Shown: positions 1 to 9,015 of the stretch, piece after piece | Layout: every line of letters begins with the position of its first letter | Position numbering within the stretch: position 1 is the first letter of the stretch | IMG/VR virus record: IMGVR_UViG_3300050821_003429 | Span: 1-37,365 of that record | Strand: one strand, 5' to 3' | Source: a virus | DNA length: 37,365 nucleotides | Program-made: the position numbers and the translations under genes | The notes under the pieces: generated by a model | Seen by the model: the letters and a program-made list of their open reading frames with translations, nothing else | What the model was told of the DNA's origin: nothing | Databases searched by the model: none

Positions 1-19
1 CTGTTTCGCAGCCTGTTGT
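1..19. repeat. 19-bp end overlap, left copy
   Basis: The 19 bases starting CTGTTTCGCAG are identical to 37347-37365. This is most simply an assembly overlap of a circular or circularly permuted genome, because the virion gene spanning the join keeps its frame. Confidence 0.9.
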
Positions 20-1134
20 CCGGCCTGTCGAGTCGCTACACCGTTCTTAAGTGCCTCCGAGGTTTGATTCTGAGATTGGATCGCTTGCATGAGCCTTTGT
101 CTCTGGAGTGGATCATTCATTTTTGCTGTCGATTGAGCCATTTGAGCATTATAAAGGTCGATATTGATCGCCCTGGCCATATCTGTCGCATCCTTCATGT
201 TCCCAAACTGTTGATGAAGGGCGGACAGTAAGCTGTGTTTATTCCCCAGATTCATGGCTTGCGTCTGGATGTTTCGATCAATCTGCTGATTAAGAACGGC
301 AACAGCTGGATTCTGTCCTCCGGTAAAACCAGAGCTCAGTCCGCCCATAATCAGGCCGATCGCGTTGGCTACCTTCGCTCCGGCTCCAGGAGCGTTGATG
401 TATTGATTGGGGTCGATATGCCTGTCTGCAACATCCTTAAGGGTGTCCTCAGCCATCTGATTGAGCGTCTTCATGTTTCCGGCCTGCAGATCTTTGAGAT
501 CTTGGGTGTTCTTCGCTAAATTAGCTGCAGCCTTGGCTTCTTGAGTATAAGGATTGTCATATGGCTGTGGTTTCGCCGGTGGCGTCTCATCCTCTGGGGG
601 CATTTCGTACTTAAGCCCGGTCTGTTTAATATTTCCCTGCGAATCGCCTGAAGCGGCATTTTGAGCGACTTGCTGATCCGTCGGCGCATCCTTTCCTGCC
701 AATCCACTAGTGAATCCCTGAGCTGCCTCACCGAGATGTGGAGCGATCGCTTCATAGGCTTTTGACGCCGCTTGCATGGCCACGCGAGCGGGTAGCTGAA
801 AGTTTTTACCGAATTGATTGGCCAAGAAAGAGATCGCAGAGGTTTGATCTGGAGCTGCAGTAGGTGGAGAAGCTGCTGCATCAGCAGCAATCTTGTCTGG
901 GTTATCTGATGTCGTCTGAGACGTTTGACTTGAAGAGGCGTCGGCTGCTGTCGGTTCTGGTTCTGGATCGGGCGTCCCATCGGCCAGATGAACAGGCATC
1001 GATTCAAACTGTTTCTTCAATCCTTCTCCGAGACCAGAATGAGCAATGGTGATCTCATGCCCACTGGGATGCCTAAGAACAGTCATATGGGGAGTTGACC
1101 GAATCTTTTTGAAACCAGAAAGACCCATGCTCAT
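1..1134 (-). CDS. Internal virion protein, N-terminal part (gene crosses the contig ends)
   Basis: This frame is open from the ATG at 1134 to the first base. It continues in frame at 37346 down to the stop at 36879 if the 19-bp end overlap is collapsed, giving a 533-aa protein, of which this part encodes residues 1-378. The start overlaps the stop of the upstream gene as ATGA, with AAAGGGG upstream; a second ATG lies two codons in. The N-terminus carries GHEITIAHSGLG and then an Asp/Glu/Pro/Ala-rich linker. The remainder is Ala/Gln-rich and helical, with no enzyme motif. Its position between a Gln-rich virion protein and a 941-aa internal protein suggests an ejected or internal virion protein. 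That role is inferred from context. Confidence 0.8.
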   Translation of the reverse strand, partial: MSMGLSGFKKIRSTPHMTVLRHPSGHEITIAHSGLGEGLKKQFESMPVHLADGTPDPEPEPTAADASSSQTSQTTSDNPDKIAADAAASPPTAAPDQTSAISFLANQFGKNFQLPARVAMQAASKAYEAIAPHLGEAAQGFTSGLAGKDAPTDQQVAQNAASGDSQGNIKQTGLKYEMPPEDETPPAKPQPYDNPYTQEAKAAANLAKNTQDLKDLQAGNMKTLNQMAEDTLKDVADRHIDPNQYINAPGAGAKVANAIGLIMGGLSSGFTGGQNPAVAVLNQQIDRNIQTQAMNLGNKHSLLSALHQQFGNMKDATDMARAINIDLYNAQMAQSTAKMNDPLQRQRLMQAIQSQNQTSEALKNGVATRQAGQQAAKQ

Positions 1135-2399
1135 GACTGCCCCTTTCTCTGGCTAGCGAGAAGCGCCCGAACAAAAGCAGCGGCATCATCTGGCTTCTTA
1201 GATTTCGATCTTGGAACGATGATATCTCCCTCATTCAAATTTCTAGGGATTGTGTCATTTTGCAACGAATCACTATCTACTCGAGGTTTGCCAGGGATTT
1301 TTTTACCAGACTTAGCCGCGTAGGCAGCATATCGTTCCGCTTCTTTTGGATTCTTGGCCTTGTTTGCTGGAACTCGAATCTCCCCCGGAGATACCATAGC
1401 TGGTACCTTACCGCCTTTAGACATTACTGCTAGATCTTGGCCTGGTGTAGGAGGCTGCTGCATAGTCGGGGTATCCGAAGGAGCGGAAGACGGAGAAGGA
1501 GAATTCTGTGAAGCGGATTTCATACCACCAATTGCAGCACCAATGCCTTGGCCAATTCCCATCATCGAGCTAAAGAAAGGATTATCCGATTTACTGGCTT
1601 GTTGCTGTCCGCTTTTAAGACCCGCCAGCATCTTTCCAAGGGGGGATTGTGGACCGTTTTTAAGACCCTGAGCTGGTGTCTGATTATCAATAACAGCATT
1701 AGCTGCTGCTGGCGTTAGTCCGGACTGGATAAGATTCGTGTAAGGAGATGCTGCAGTAGTGGGATCCACAATACCACCACCGTCATAATGGACAACTCCC
1801 CCATGGGCTGCAAGCATGGGCGCCATGGACATAATCCCTTGGGCAATGCCCCCTACAGTTCCAGCTTGAGCCTGGTTCTGTGCTTGACCGATCTTTGAAG
1901 TCGCTTCTTGTGCCCCTAGTTGGGCCTGCTGATTAGCGTTTTGAGCCGAAAGATCCAATTGTTGTTGTCCAGCTTGCTGATTGGACATATTTCCATAGAC
2001 ATTTCCAAGTTGAGCCTGTGCATTCATCGCTTCTTGAGCTTTGGCTAGAGCAGCGGATTGAGCAGAAGCTTGACTTTGCTGAGCATTAGCCTGCATCGCA
2101 TTCCTATTGGCAAGCGCCGGCGCTTCTCCTCTAGAAGAGGCAGCCTGAGCAAAATTACCGGCCTGTTGTTGTTGAAGGGCCTGCTGTAATTGTTGCCCAG
2201 CGACACTTGGGCCTTGGCCAGCCGCCTGCTGTTGAAGGGCCTGAGCAAACTGCTGCTGCTGATTATAGAGTTGGTTTTGATTCCCAACTAATTGACCGGA
2301 ATCCGTATGGGGATTAATATTTTGAGCAGTAATCGGATTATAAGCCTGCTGAGAAGCTCCGCCACCAAAGATCGAAGAAAGAAAACATCCCTGTCCCAT
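1131..2399 (-). CDS. Gln/Ala-rich virion protein, 422 aa
   Basis: The N-terminal half is extremely Gln/Ala/Asn-rich (about residues 40-180) and probably helical. A Gly-rich hydrophobic segment follows near residues 180-200. The C-terminal half contains VSPGEIRVP (about residue 337) and ends in a basic/acidic tail with FVRALLAS. That SPGE motif recurs in neck or internal proteins of short-tailed phages, as I recall. The start overlaps the upstream stop as TAATG and has AAGGAAAA upstream. It lies in a chain with the tail nozzle and the junction-spanning virion gene, so a structural role is likely. No enzymatic motif is visible. Confidence 0.75.
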   Translation of the reverse strand: MGQGCFLSSIFGGGASQQAYNPITAQNINPHTDSGQLVGNQNQLYNQQQQFAQALQQQAAGQGPSVAGQQLQQALQQQQAGNFAQAASSRGEAPALANRNAMQANAQQSQASAQSAALAKAQEAMNAQAQLGNVYGNMSNQQAGQQQLDLSAQNANQQAQLGAQEATSKIGQAQNQAQAGTVGGIAQGIMSMAPMLAAHGGVVHYDGGGIVDPTTAASPYTNLIQSGLTPAAANAVIDNQTPAQGLKNGPQSPLGKMLAGLKSGQQQASKSDNPFFSSMMGIGQGIGAAIGGMKSASQNSPSPSSAPSDTPTMQQPPTPGQDLAVMSKGGKVPAMVSPGEIRVPANKAKNPKEAERYAAYAAKSGKKIPGKPRVDSDSLQNDTIPRNLNEGDIIVPRSKSKKPDDAAAFVRALLASQRKGQS

Positions 2400-2782
2400 T
2401 ATATTTTCCTTCCCATGCCAATTAATACAGGATTAATAGTTGTAAAATCATGCTTTGATTTCAATCGTTCACAAAGAGCGATAGATTCAAAAGAAGTGAA
2501 TATAACGGAAAAACCAGACTTCTTTGCTTCTGAAACAAGAAGTTCAATTAAATGATCTAAAGATTCGCGTCTAAATTCCTTTTCTGACTGAGGATCTGAA
2601 ACAATATATTCCATGAGCGCCACAGCGCTATCGGTCTTAAAAAGAAACCCAGCACAGATATCGTTAACAATGATTCCTGTTTTTGAAAGACATTCCAATG
2701 CAACAGCATCATGTCTATGATCTACCCACCACTTACAGATCATCGGATAATCTTCTGAAGTAAAAAATCTAACTTTCATCAT
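2399..2782 (-). CDS. GNAT-like acetyltransferase-fold protein, 127 aa
   Basis: The sequence has the order expected of a small GNAT fold: an N-terminal KVRFFTSEDYPMICKWW, a central strand region with AVALMEYIVSD, a helix with SLDHLIELLVSEAKK, and a C-terminal strand GFSVIFTSFES. A clear acetyl-CoA-binding R/Q-x-x-G-x-G/A loop is not obvious, so activity is uncertain. Small GNAT-like proteins often sit in the head/tail cluster of short-tailed phages. The gene overlaps the tail nozzle gene as ATGA and the next gene by one base. The substrate is unknown. Confidence 0.65.
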   Translation of the reverse strand: MMKVRFFTSEDYPMICKWWVDHRHDAVALECLSKTGIIVNDICAGFLFKTDSAVALMEYIVSDPQSEKEFRRESLDHLIELLVSEAKKSGFSVIFTSFESIALCERLKSKHDFTTINPVLIGMGRKI

Positions 2783-5700
2783 CCTACGCTCTTGTATGGC
2801 GATAGTTTGTTTCCGCCTTGTTTCAGTGCCGCCTCAATACTTAACTGGCTGAGATCATAGCCTTCTCCGGGAGTATAGGAAGCAAAAGAGTCGAAAATAA
2901 CAAATCGAACTGACTCGAATTTCTGACGCTCCATGTGATACCTAAACTGATAAACACTATCATCTCCATGAAATCCCAAGGCATTTTGTGGATTAAATTG
3001 GAAAGTGGCGCCTACATTCGTTTCATAATCAAAATAGACTTCTCCGTTGAGAAGATGTTTGGATCGGTAATCTCCGATAACAAATAACCGCCTAATCCTT
3101 TCGAAGTTCTGAATGTCAGTTAGCTTGATCCAAGCGGTTCCGATCTTGAGGGAAATGGGACTAGTGCCATCTTGAAAGAACCCTGGAGTTTCTTGAAAGA
3201 ACTTCCCAGTGCTATCAACATAGGTATACTCATTCAAATAGATGGTCGAACCGACCGCCGGTATTCCCGTAAAAACGGCCCATTGTCCGACATAATAATC
3301 GTAAACGAGAATATCTCCAGAATCTAAAACGAACCGGACTTGGTTCTGATTCTCAAGAGCCTGAGAAGAGATCACATTGAAGTTATTGTAAGCTTCTACA
3401 TCTGCTCCGATGTACCGAAACTGAAGAGATCGGTCGAGCTCCCAGAATCCTTTATCGGATTTAAAGACTAAACCTCCGGGACCATAAGAACCTGCAGGAA
3501 TGGTGACAATGCTCTTAGGATAAGCACAACCCACGGGAGAAATAAGTTCAAATGGATCCTGATAAGCAAAGTTTTGGCCAGCATTATTTGGTCCAGTCCC
3601 AGTAATCAAAAATGCCGAAGATTGTTTAAAAACAATCAGATTACTATCTAGTCGAGCACCGGAAAGAGCAGGCCCTCCACGGGTAGGCATTTGAATTGTA
3701 AATGCATCTGAGAAAGAAACTGGAGTACCGTTCGTGAATGGTTTCGAGTAAGAAATAACCGATGAATTCTCTTCACCGAATAACCAGATTCTTCCATCAA
3801 AAATAGTGCAACTCGTACACGCAGGTGGCGGATCATTATCTAAGATTCCTCCAGTCGTATATAATAGTTCATTAGAATCAATTGTTGCATCTGGAGTATC
3901 GTCTGTCTGAGTGACTATTTGAACACTAGATCCTGATGTGCCATTACTAAAGGCTGCTTGAGTTAAGCGATGGAAAACAGTTCCATTTGCATCAGTTCTG
4001 AATATGTTGATCTGTATTCTACTGGACTGATCAAGTCCATTAAATCCATAATTAGACATAACAGGAGCAGGAATAGTCAGATCAATCGTTGAAGAAGAGG
4101 CAACAACACTTACTGGAATAGAAGGGGCTGATTGTCTTCTCTGCCCATTTCTATCATTAAATTCATAAATAGCCACATATTGATAAGTTCCAGTTAGAGA
4201 GCCACCACCTGCGACATTAGCCGTCATCTGCTCTGGAAATAAAAGGAATCCGGCTTCATAAAACTGAGCACCATCATAAACCGATGGTAGAGTTCCAGTG
4301 ATAAACTGATTCTTATCGAGCTGAGTATTTTGAAAATCGGCGATCGAGTTAGAGAAATCGAGAGTCTCTAAAGTAATCCCCGCAGCGAAAACACTCCCCT
4401 CGAATCTGGCCACAGTAACAGCCATCGGGACTTGGGCTATTTCTGAGGAAACAGTTACTTGGGGAACAATGCGATTCGGAGGAAGCCCGAATGCTAGATT
4501 CGGAAGCATTTGAGCAACAATAAACCCGTCTAGCCGGACAGTGAAATAACAAGGCTGAACATCGGATTGGAAGACAGTATTGACATAGCTGATCCCGTCG
4601 ATCTGAAATATCCGAGAAGCTAGCCCTCCGACAGAAATGAGTGACGTCCCTGGATTGTGAGAATTCACATTAATCGTATAAGCAGTTGGCTCGGTCACGA
4701 CGTAGGTCCCAGTGTCAATCGACCCGATAAGCACCAAATGAAGGGTTGGTTTATCGATAGTGATATCTAGATCAGTTGGTTGCTCAACGAGTACGCTCAT
4801 GGTAGTCGTGGCCGTTTTTGCCAGAGTGATGTTGGTAAATGTCGTGCTACTTGGAAAGATATTGGTTTGTAGGGCTTTCACCGTGACCGTGAGCGTCTGG
4901 TCTAAAACAAAATAATCCACCTTGGTCACGCCGCCCACTTCTGCGGTTAAGATCACCCAAACATTGTTGTTGGCTGGGTCCACGGCGATAGCAATCTGAT
5001 TGACAAAATCCACTGCTCCCAGGCTAATGGTCGTTGTTGTTCCAATAGTCAAATTGGAACCAATCAGAGCAACGGTCACATTCTGATTGGTCAGATAGGC
5101 CATGACCACGCCACCGTTCAGCGCTACAGCATCAAAATAGAGTGCAGGAAGTGGTCGAACCCCAGCAGAAAGATTCGTGTTCACTGCATCGTTAAAAAGA
5201 GGAGTCGTCGTAGATTGGATCGAAGCGCTGGGATTGGTGGAATCAAAGTAATATCCATAATAACCATGATGACCTACTCCCGCTGCGGCGCTTTCAGCGA
5301 TCATGATCACTCGATTGCCAGCGGTGATACATCGGACAGCGCCGTCGCTTTGAAGAACGGCTAAATTTCTGTAAGCATCAAAAACATAAGCACCAGTAGT
5401 CGAATCAATCACCGTAACGTAAGTCGAACTTGTCGGATGAGTCCCAGTAGTCTCCGTGCTAGTGACCTCATTATAGCTATAAACCTGATAAGAACCGACT
5501 TGAGCCATATCCGAATAAGCTGGAGTGATGGATCCTTGAACAATCTGTGCATTCGAAGCAGAGACTGAATAGGCTGGACTTCTTAATATTGAAGAGGAGT
5601 TGTCCGGCAGATAAGAATAGAGGCCGTTATCCGCTGCTTTATTCAGCTGACCATCATAATTAAACGCGGCCTTGGCAGAGACGTTATTGCCGCCTCCGAA

Positions 5701-5874
5701 AATGGTATTCCCTAAATCCGTGTAGCCGTTTCTTTTTCTAATTCTGCCGGGCGTGGTGAAAACACCGTTTTCCAATGTCAGAAGTTTAGAAGAAATAACT
5801 TTCTTATCGTCAGTCTTGGTATCTAGTCCTGCCCCAATATTGATGGGAAGAAGTTGTCTTTGAAGTGGACTCAT
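2779..5874 (-). CDS. Large tail nozzle / DNA-stabilisation-like protein, 1031 aa
   Basis: This is the largest gene in the window. The N-terminus (LPINIGAGLDTKTDDKKV, then LENGVFTTPGRIRKRNGY) is typical of the nozzle proteins of short-tailed phages (P22 gp10 / T7 gp12 type). The middle is rich in Thr/Ser/Val beta strands. The region around residues 680-860, with RIWLFGEENSSVISYSKP, SDKGFWELDRS and VYDYYVGQWAVF, resembles repeated beta-propeller blades. It is coupled by ATGA overlaps to the C1q-like gene before it and the GNAT-like gene after it. The likely role is the distal tail tube that retains packaged DNA. The family assignment is by pattern recognition only. Confidence 0.7.
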   Translation of the reverse strand: MSPLQRQLLPINIGAGLDTKTDDKKVISSKLLTLENGVFTTPGRIRKRNGYTDLGNTIFGGGNNVSAKAAFNYDGQLNKAADNGLYSYLPDNSSSILRSPAYSVSASNAQIVQGSITPAYSDMAQVGSYQVYSYNEVTSTETTGTHPTSSTYVTVIDSTTGAYVFDAYRNLAVLQSDGAVRCITAGNRVIMIAESAAAGVGHHGYYGYYFDSTNPSASIQSTTTPLFNDAVNTNLSAGVRPLPALYFDAVALNGGVVMAYLTNQNVTVALIGSNLTIGTTTTISLGAVDFVNQIAIAVDPANNNVWVILTAEVGGVTKVDYFVLDQTLTVTVKALQTNIFPSSTTFTNITLAKTATTTMSVLVEQPTDLDITIDKPTLHLVLIGSIDTGTYVVTEPTAYTINVNSHNPGTSLISVGGLASRIFQIDGISYVNTVFQSDVQPCYFTVRLDGFIVAQMLPNLAFGLPPNRIVPQVTVSSEIAQVPMAVTVARFEGSVFAAGITLETLDFSNSIADFQNTQLDKNQFITGTLPSVYDGAQFYEAGFLLFPEQMTANVAGGGSLTGTYQYVAIYEFNDRNGQRRQSAPSIPVSVVASSSTIDLTIPAPVMSNYGFNGLDQSSRIQINIFRTDANGTVFHRLTQAAFSNGTSGSSVQIVTQTDDTPDATIDSNELLYTTGGILDNDPPPACTSCTIFDGRIWLFGEENSSVISYSKPFTNGTPVSFSDAFTIQMPTRGGPALSGARLDSNLIVFKQSSAFLITGTGPNNAGQNFAYQDPFELISPVGCAYPKSIVTIPAGSYGPGGLVFKSDKGFWELDRSLQFRYIGADVEAYNNFNVISSQALENQNQVRFVLDSGDILVYDYYVGQWAVFTGIPAVGSTIYLNEYTYVDSTGKFFQETPGFFQDGTSPISLKIGTAWIKLTDIQNFERIRRLFVIGDYRSKHLLNGEVYFDYETNVGATFQFNPQNALGFHGDDSVYQFRYHMERQKFESVRFVIFDSFASYTPGEGYDLSQLSIEAALKQGGNKLSPYKSVG

Positions 5875-6404
5875 GCCGCACGCTCTATGCTGACAAAAGT
5901 GCTTCCGCCAAGGGCCAAAAGAAGAGAACCTCCAGTTCCTTGACGGGTAGAGATAGAAACAGTCTGTCCCTGGACCAGAGGATAAATTTTACTCATCCCC
6001 AAGCATTCGAACGATCCAGATACATTTGATTCTAGTGGACTTTGGCAGATTGCTTTACTAATACCATCAATATTGATCTGACTAGAAATGAATTGAGAAC
6101 CATTTCCATTGAACGCATTGTAAGATACCTGATAAGAAATCCTGTAATTACCAGAAATTCCTGCGGTATATAATCCAGTCGATGGGTTATAGCTTCCAGA
6201 ATTATCAACTAATTTTGAATTGAATATTATTATAGTATCCACAAGATTAGGAATAGAAGTAGAATTCGTGAGATCATAAGAACAAGAACTCGAAGAGACT
6301 TGAAGTGCTGCGATAATATTATTAATCGCCGTATAAGCGTTCTTCTGAACTAAAGAGAGCTTATATTCCAAGCCTTGGATGAGTTGCATCGGACTCAGAG
6401 ACAT
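5871..6404 (-). CDS. C1q/TNF-like jelly-roll virion protein, 177 aa
   Basis: A short helical N-terminus (about residues 1-35) precedes a beta-rich domain with STGLYTAGISGNYRISY and QGQTVSISTRQG near the end. That pattern (TG-x-Y, then G-x-Y-x-x-S) is characteristic of C1q-like trimeric jelly-roll domains. Such domains occur in phage tail or head appendages. The start has TGGAG upstream and the stop overlaps the nozzle start as ATGA. A trimeric tail- or head-decorating protein is the most likely role; a receptor-binding role is possible. Confidence 0.6.
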   Translation of the reverse strand: MSLSPMQLIQGLEYKLSLVQKNAYTAINNIIAALQVSSSSCSYDLTNSTSIPNLVDTIIIFNSKLVDNSGSYNPSTGLYTAGISGNYRISYQVSYNAFNGNGSQFISSQINIDGISKAICQSPLESNVSGSFECLGMSKIYPLVQGQTVSISTRQGTGGSLLLALGGSTFVSIERAA

Positions 6405-6806
6405 TTAAAATGCTCCAGAAGCGAAGTGATGATAAATTCTGACTATATGGGCTCTGAATTGTTCATACCCCATCTTCATTTTGGCGCTATTACAATCAGT
6501 ACAGCAAGGTACACAGTTCCCTCTGACATATCCGATCGAACTATCTTTTCTATCTATTCCGTTCACCATCAAATGACCGTTAAATTTTATTTTTGATGGT
6601 TTATAGGGTCTACACGGAGGGACGCCGCAATAATGACAATCAGATAAGGCCAATTCTTTGAATTCGTCCAAAGTGATTTCAAATACACGATCATTGTGTT
6701 TGGAGGTCCTTTTATAGTCTCCATAATAAGATCTAATCCTGGCTTCTCCGACAGGAAGCCGGCATGGATTATGTAGCCTCATTCTCTTAGAACGCGCCAG
6801 ATCCAT
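6405..6806 (-). CDS. HNH endonuclease, 133 aa, overlapping the adaptor gene
   Basis: The sequence contains CHYCGVPP, then NGIDRKDSSIGYVRGN, then CCTDCNSAKM, a standard HNH/homing-nuclease arrangement with paired cysteines for structural zinc. An ATG at 6806 is preceded by a very strong AGGAGGTGG, and it lies inside the adaptor gene in another frame; an ATG at 6782 is an alternative. The gene fills the gap between adaptor and C1q-like protein and is probably a selfish insertion. Its last residues (SGAF) match the last four residues of the adaptor. Cleavage target unknown. Confidence 0.8.
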   Translation of the reverse strand: MDLARSKRMRLHNPCRLPVGEARIRSYYGDYKRTSKHNDRVFEITLDEFKELALSDCHYCGVPPCRPYKPSKIKFNGHLMVNGIDRKDSSIGYVRGNCVPCCTDCNSAKMKMGYEQFRAHIVRIYHHFASGAF

Positions 6807-7563
6807 ATCCACCTCCTGAACCTGTTGGCCACCAAAGATCGCTCGACTGAGTGTCCCCAACGGTTGCCGGATTGCCAGCATCCCGATTCTCGGCGGCTGC
6901 TTCGATTCGGTTCAGCATCATCTGCTTTTGATTCATGAGAACGTTAGTATCGGATTCTTCTTTTTGAAGACATTTAATCGCTGCATCGATAATCACGTAT
7001 TCAGTCCATCCAGAAATTCCATCGATCGTATCGGTATCATTAACAAGCTGATTAAACCTGGGGATGTACCAAAGTTGAAGCCTTTGACCTTGAGAAGGAA
7101 TAGGAGTCAGATAAAGATTAGAACCATTCAATCGATATCTGAGATTAGTCACTCCATAGAAACTTTGAAAATTGGGAACAGCATATCTATTTCGTTCTGA
7201 AAAATTAAAAGGTCGAATCGTGACAAAAGAATCCAGAGTATTCGATAGTCCCAGGTCTAAACCCAGGAATTTATAAAGAGCCGGAGGAACGAAATTATTC
7301 CCAGCAGCATTCATAAAAGTCAAAACACCGTCAGGAAGTGGATAAAATTGAGACGTACCGTTTGTAAAAAATGTCACCGGAGGAGCGACATTATAGTCGT
7401 CCCCATACTTTTGAACGAGAATATCGTAAAGTTCAAATCCTGACTGATTGATATAGGAATTCAATTCATCGTCTGTGATGAACTGAGAATTCACCATGTC
7501 CGATCTCTGACGAACCGCGATTCTTAAGTCCGATAATCGCATAGTCGTCGGGATATTTGCCAT
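6787..7563 (-). CDS. Head-tail adaptor/connector protein, 258 aa
   Basis: The N-terminus (RLSDLRIAVRQRSDMVNSQFITDDELNSYIN, given here only as the region of residues 8-38) matches a common short-tailed-phage connector family, where a helical start with ITDDELNSYIN is diagnostic. A Tyr/Pro-rich middle includes LYLTPIPSQGQRLQLWYIP, followed by a helical end with YVIIDAAIKCLQKEE. It is placed between capsid-associated genes and the tail nozzle, where adaptors such as P22 gp4 or T7 gp11 occur. The HNH gene begins within its 3' end in another frame. The function is inferred from position and fold pattern. Confidence 0.7.
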   Translation of the reverse strand: MANIPTTMRLSDLRIAVRQRSDMVNSQFITDDELNSYINQSGFELYDILVQKYGDDYNVAPPVTFFTNGTSQFYPLPDGVLTFMNAAGNNFVPPALYKFLGLDLGLSNTLDSFVTIRPFNFSERNRYAVPNFQSFYGVTNLRYRLNGSNLYLTPIPSQGQRLQLWYIPRFNQLVNDTDTIDGISGWTEYVIIDAAIKCLQKEESDTNVLMNQKQMMLNRIEAAAENRDAGNPATVGDTQSSDLWWPTGSGGGYGSGAF

Positions 7564-7566
7564 GGA

Positions 7567-7833
7567 TTAGCTTTCCATTCCCGATTCGTCTTCCTCTTCA
7601 TTTCCATGCGAATATTCGTCGTGAGGCTCTTGTTCTAAACATTGAAATAAAGCTTCGAATGCCTCCACAACTCCTGCAGCATCTCCAGCGTGTACGCAAT
7701 GAATGAGTTCTTGAGCAATAGCATTTTTCTCCCCCCCATGGTCATCCATGTCCTGAGGGGGAGCTTCATCGCCATCCTTGGTATGGAGTTTCGCGATAAT
7801 TCCAATAGCAACTTTTTTAGGATCCCCAATCAT
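7567..7833 (-). CDS. Small acidic conserved phage protein, 88 aa
   Basis: AAAGGAGATT precedes the ATG. The centre (AIAQELIHCVHAGDAAGVVEAFEALF) looks like an amphipathic helical pair, and the last 25 residues are very acidic (EEEDESGMES). Similar small acidic proteins with AGDA-x-GVxxA occur beside the capsid genes of other phages, as I recall. Four bases separate it from the adaptor. The function is unknown. Confidence 0.65.
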   Translation of the reverse strand: MIGDPKKVAIGIIAKLHTKDGDEAPPQDMDDHGGEKNAIAQELIHCVHAGDAAGVVEAFEALFQCLEQEPHDEYSHGNEEEDESGMES

Positions 7834-7850
7834 TGGAAATCTCCTTTGAT

Positions 7851-8255
7851 CTACTGTTCAGTCGTCGGTAGAGCAATTGGATTGACAGTTACTTGCTGAG
7901 CAGTAGGAACAAAATTTGATCCATCCGAAGCAGAGATCAGTGCCCCGATATCGAAAGTTCCGGAACCTGCGCCAATAGGACCAGTTGACGGTGAGAAAAA
8001 TACGACACTAAAGCCGTAAGTTACTGATCCAGAGGCTGGAACAGTAACAACTGCACCAGGACCTAGATTAATCACACCAATCGCACACGATTCCACGGCA
8101 TCCGGAGGACTGGAACCATGAACAATCACATTCCCTTGAGCTGATAGAACATTAACAGCCGAACCACCGCTATTGCTCACTGTCAGCGAACAAGCCACGG
8201 GTTGATTGATAATTACTGTAGAAGGGCTAATTGCTAGAGTTGCCGTCATTGCCAT
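7851..8255 (-). CDS. Ig-like head decoration protein candidate, 134 aa
   Basis: AAGGAGAAATGAATT precedes the start. The protein is almost all beta-strand: it begins TLAISPSTVIINQPVACSL, has LTVSNSGGSAVNV, then VTVPASGSVTYGFSVVF and a closing strand with QQVTVNP. This is an Ig-like/BACON-like layout often used in capsid or tail decoration. Position two genes downstream of the capsid supports a virion decoration role. No host-interaction motif is visible. Confidence 0.6.
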   Translation of the reverse strand: MAMTATLAISPSTVIINQPVACSLTVSNSGGSAVNVLSAQGNVIVHGSSPPDAVESCAIGVINLGPGAVVTVPASGSVTYGFSVVFFSPSTGPIGAGSGTFDIGALISASDGSNFVPTAQQVTVNPIALPTTEQ

Positions 8256-8268
8256 AATTCATTTCTCC

Positions 8269-8949
8269 TTATTCGCCAGAAAGCATAAGTGAGCTATCGC
8301 CCAGATAAAAGGACAGGCTGATCACACTTCCATCTGCTGGAGCTGCGATGGCGCCCGTATAGTCTCGACATTGGAAAATAAACGAAGCACCATAACCTTG
8401 ACCAGCCTGTGGAGCAGGACCGATAGAAAGATTCGGGTCACCCACGGTTTCAATCGAACAAATCCCCGATCCGGCTGCAGCAGTAACTTCTACAGCGCCA
8501 GTTCCAGCGCCTACGCCAGTAACCAAAGCGATGAAAGAAACACCTACTGCCGGGGTAACTCCAGCTGGAACACCCAATGTGTGCCACTGAGTGGTCGTCG
8601 TGGTACCTAAAGTAACAATGATGTAAGCCGTGCCAACGACTAAGTGGGCGCCAGCAGCAGTAACTACAATCGGAGTTCCACTGACTGGAGAAACGATTGC
8701 ATTAAATCCAGAGTAAGAACGGCTATAATTGTCCTGCAATTGGACAAGAATTGTTCCTGCTACTGGATTCGGATTTCCCACCGCTGGAGTGGCAGAAGTA
8801 TTCATGTAAACAGCCTGGATTCCGGGGCCCTTGAGACTTCTAATCCCAAGTCCGTTTCCATTCGTGCTATCGACAACAAAATTGCAGTCCAGCAATACAG
8901 GCTTCGCATGAAGCGTGTTGACAAACTGAACAAATGATCGACTCGCCAT
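8269..8949 (-). CDS. Head-associated beta-rich structural protein, 226 aa
   Basis: The gene directly follows the capsid gene and has AAAAGGAAATAG upstream. The N-terminus (FVNTLHAKPVLLDCNFVVD) is followed by a beta domain. A Thr/Gly/Val-rich insert runs around residues 100-155, with VGTAYIIVTLGTTTTTQW and GVSFIALVTG. Similar inserted modules are common in phage head and fibre proteins. The end (SFYLGDSSLMLSGE) is again beta-strand. Position and composition suggest a head decoration or minor capsid protein. Confidence 0.6.
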   Translation of the reverse strand: MASRSFVQFVNTLHAKPVLLDCNFVVDSTNGNGLGIRSLKGPGIQAVYMNTSATPAVGNPNPVAGTILVQLQDNYSRSYSGFNAIVSPVSGTPIVVTAAGAHLVVGTAYIIVTLGTTTTTQWHTLGVPAGVTPAVGVSFIALVTGVGAGTGAVEVTAAAGSGICSIETVGDPNLSIGPAPQAGQGYGASFIFQCRDYTGAIAAPADGSVISLSFYLGDSSLMLSGE

Positions 8950-8970
8950 AAATCTATTTCCTTTTAGGTT

Positions 8971-9010
8971 TTGTGCCGGAGAGGAAGAGAGAGTGACCTC
9001 TCCGGCACAA
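8971..9010 (-). terminator. Strong hairpin between capsid and next gene
   Basis: Perfect 14-bp arms (TTGTGCCGGAGAGG and its complement) enclose a 12-nt loop, starting six bases after the capsid stop. Read on the minus strand it is not followed by a T-run, so it may act as a 3' mRNA-stabilising or partial termination element for the capsid transcript. Read on the plus strand a TCTTTTT tract follows, so it could also stop antisense transcription. Confidence 0.6.
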
Positions 9011-9015
9011 TCTTT

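Noticed and set aside
516-1007. A 163-codon minus-strand frame
   Set aside because: It is a shadow of the junction-spanning virion gene; that frame explains the region and keeps reading through the contig ends, while this one has skewed Arg/Leu/Gln composition.
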